Source: JASLDZ01 sp964242625 (GTDB lineage: Bacteria; Pseudomonadota; Alphaproteobacteria; Caulobacterales; Caulobacteraceae). From it: a stretch of 64,000 nt of DNA. The notes under the pieces are model-generated. The model saw only the letters and a list, made by a program, of their open reading frames with translations, was not told where the DNA came from and made no database searches. Numbering within the stretch: the stretch's first letter is position 1; every line of letters starts with the position of its first letter. Position numbers and translations under genes: made by a program. The DNA lies in the NCBI GenBank assembly GCA_964242625.1, contig CAXTAO010000001.1, positions 124,001 to 188,000 of the forward strand, given 5' to 3'. Shown here in pieces: positions 62,145 through 64,000 of this stretch.

Positions 62145-64000
62145 ATGGCCAAGCTGCGCGAAGGCCTGATGAACCGGGCGACGTCCTTCCTGCGGGACTG
62201 GACGTTGCCGCGCCAGCTCGCGGGCGGCGATCCGCTCAAGGCGGCGGCGAAGTCGACACTCTCGACCACCTGGCGACCCCGGCTCGAAGAGGCCGACGCG
62301 GTCGGCACCAGCGTATGCCCCTACTGCGCGGTGGGCTGCGGCCAGCTGATCTACGTCAAGGACAAGAAGCCCATCCACATCGAGGGCGACCCTCGATCGC
62401 CGGTCAACCAGGGCACGCTCTGCCCCAAGGGCGCGGGCACGCTCGGCATGCTGCTCTCGCCCCAGCGCGAGACCTACGTGCTCCACCGCGAGCCTTTCGC
62501 CACCGAGTGGGTGCGCAAGCCGCTGGACTGGGCGATGGAGCGGGTGGCCCAACTCACCAAGCAGGTGCGCGACGAGACCTTCGTGCACAAGCTGCCCGAC
62601 GGGCGAGTGGTGAACCAGACCATGGGGCTGGCCACGCTGGGCGGCGCCACCATGGACAACGAAGAGAACTACCTCATCAAGAAGCTCTTCGGCGGAGGTC
62701 TTGGCGTCGTCTCGATCGAGAACCAAGCCAGAATTTGACATTCATCATCGGTCCCCAGTTTGGGGGCCACGTTCGGACGCGGCGCGGCGACCATGGCCCT
62801 GTGGGACCTGGAGAACGCCGACTGCGTACTCGTGATGGGCTCCAACATGGCGGAGAACCATCCGATCGCCTTCCGCTTCGTGGTGGAGGCGCAGCGCCGC
62901 GGCGGCAAGATCATCCACGTCGACCCGCGCTTTACGCGCACGTCCGCCCTGGCCGACATCCACGCCCACATGCGCTCGGGCTCGGACATCGCCTTCCTGG
63001 GCGGGCTGATCAACTACATGCTGGTGCACGACCTGTGGTGGCGCGAGTTCGCCATGGCCTACACCAACATCGCCATGATCGTGGACGGCGGCTACGAAGA
63101 TCCCGAGACGCTGGGCGGGATCTTCTCCGGCTTCAACAAGGACGCCAAGAGCTACGCTGAGGACACCTGGCAGCCCGAGGGCAAGGTCGAGTCGAGCGCC
63201 GCGGGAATGGTGGAGCCGCCGCTGCAGCATGAATCGGACGGCGCGCCTTTCGAGAGCATGACGAAGGGTCCGCCGCCTTCGGATCCCACGCTGCAGCATC
63301 CGAACTGTGTCTATCAAATCCTGCGACGCCACTACGCCCGCTACACCCCCGAGATGGTGGAGCGCGTCTGCGGCGTGCCGGCGGCGACCTTCGAGACCAT
63401 CGCGCGCACCCTGGCCGAGAACTCGGGCCGCGAGCGCACCACCGCCATCTGCTACGCCGTCGGCTGGACGCACCAGACGGTCGGCGTGCAGATCATCCGC
63501 GCCGCCTCCATGCTGCAGGGGCTGATGGGCAACATCGGCCGGCCGGGCGGGGGCATCATGGCGCTGCGGGGCCATGTGTCGATCCAGGGCTCGACCGACA
63601 TCCCCACGCTCTATCACAGCCTGCCGGGCTACCTCGCCCAGCCCAAGGCGGACGACAAGCACAAGGATCTCGCCAGCTACCTTGAGCACGAGACGCCCGC
63701 GACCGGGTGGTGGGCCAATACGCCCAAGTACGTCGTTAGCCTCCTCAAGGCCTGGTACGGCGACGCGGCGACCGAGGACAACGGCTTCGCCTATCACAAC
63801 CTGCCGCGCCTCCTCGCCGACATGAGCCAGGAGCCGATGCGCCTTTCCATGGCCAACGGGCTGATCAAGGGCGACTTCATCTTCGGACAGAACCCGGTGG
63901 TGGGCTCGACCAACGGCAAGATCACCGAGAAGGGGCTGGCCAAGCTCGAATGGCTGGTCGTGCGCGACTTCGCCATGACCGAGACCGCCGACTTCTGGCG
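62145..64000 (+). CDS. Formate dehydrogenase catalytic subunit, selenoprotein (3' truncated by window edge)
   Basis: This Mo/W-bis-MGD subunit oxidises formate to CO2. The [4Fe-4S] motif is CPYCAVGC near residue 59, with the fourth Cys in GTLCPKG. The frame is interrupted by TGA at 62736-62738 (codon 198), after ENQARI and before HSSSVPSLGATFGRG. This matches the selenocysteine site of E. coli FdnG (Sec196), so UGA is read as Sec. The frame stays open to the window end, at least 618 codons. The N terminus has no twin-Arg signal, unlike FdnG. It is divergent from the other two subunit genes. Confidence 0.94.
62736..62768 (+). promoter_or_regulatory. Sec UGA codon and bacterial SECIS-like hairpin
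   Basis: The in-frame UGA is followed after 11 bases by a 7-bp stem (GGUCCCC / GGGGGCC, containing one U-G pair) with a five-base loop AGUUU. Position and size match the bacterial SECIS that SelB's winged-helix domains bind. The loop keeps a G followed by U residues but differs from the E. coli GGUCU loop. Confidence 0.8.

Noticed and set aside
62736..62738. TGA as a real stop making formate dehydrogenase a pseudogene
   Set aside because: The frame continues with conserved sequence, the position equals Sec in FdnG, a hairpin follows and all Sec genes are nearby.

Overview
The window is high-GC chromosomal DNA from an alphaproteobacterium, most likely a member of or close to Caulobacterales. 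The clues are a CpdR-type response regulator ending in Ala-Ala, a GAAC-N7-GAAC (alphaproteobacterial type) LexA box upstream of recA, a methionine synthase encoded as two polypeptides behind an ArsR-methyltransferase regulator, and many 4-nt ATGA/GTGA gene overlaps. This placement is inference from gene content. No insertion sequence, prophage, CRISPR array or rRNA was seen. The one clear compositional outlier is an AT-richer island at about 11.9-13.1 kb that carries a frameshifted gene.

Layout. 1-6 kb: the end of a TonB-dependent receptor, a glycerophosphodiester phosphodiesterase, an LpxH-like phosphoesterase, YjbQ, ModA and small membrane proteins. 6-10.2 kb: a PaoABC-like periplasmic molybdenum aldehyde oxidoreductase. 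10.3-13.1 kb: a hydrolase, a lipoprotein and the island. 13.1-20.4 kb (minus strand): a valine catabolic operon, mmsA - small membrane protein - acyl-CoA dehydrogenase - HIBCH-like hydrolase - mmsB - enoyl-CoA hydratase - pccB. 20.4-30.5 kb (minus strand): a branched-chain amino acid biosynthetic superoperon, ilvD-ilvC-ilvB-ilvN-leuA-ilvE-leuC-leuD-leuB. It is preceded by a leader peptide containing rare Leu/Val codons and a terminator/antiterminator pair, which looks like a classical attenuator. 31-37 kb: a thiol oxidoreductase, an esterase, an SDR enzyme, tRNA-Ser, N-formylglutamate amidohydrolase, cpdR, tRNA-Val and a PEP-CTERM protein. 37-40 kb: efp with epmA and epmB, i.e. elongation factor P and two of its lysine-modifying enzymes. 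40-46.8 kb: an ECF sigma factor, acetyltransferase, oligopeptidase B, SDR, msrB, a MaoC dehydratase, and mlaC/mlaA lipid-transport genes. 46.9-53.1 kb: a methionine-cycle operon, regulator-metF-metH(N)-unknown-metH(C), with a palindromic operator touching the first start codon. 53-55 kb: recA with an SOS box, and ppk2.

55.2-64 kb is a selenium and formate module. It has selD, selA, selB and selC (tRNA-Sec, anticodon UCA) and then a formate dehydrogenase. The membrane and iron-sulfur subunits lie on the minus strand. The catalytic subunit diverges on the plus strand and contains an in-frame UGA at codon 198, followed by a SECIS-like hairpin. The selenocysteine machinery therefore sits beside one client enzyme. 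The catalytic gene runs off the window end.

The observations most worth follow-up are the ilvD leader attenuator, the unknown 136-aa gene translationally coupled between the two halves of methionine synthase, the frameshifted proteasome-like gene with a slippery heptamer, the regulatory-domain-less LeuA, and the divergent selenoprotein formate dehydrogenase.
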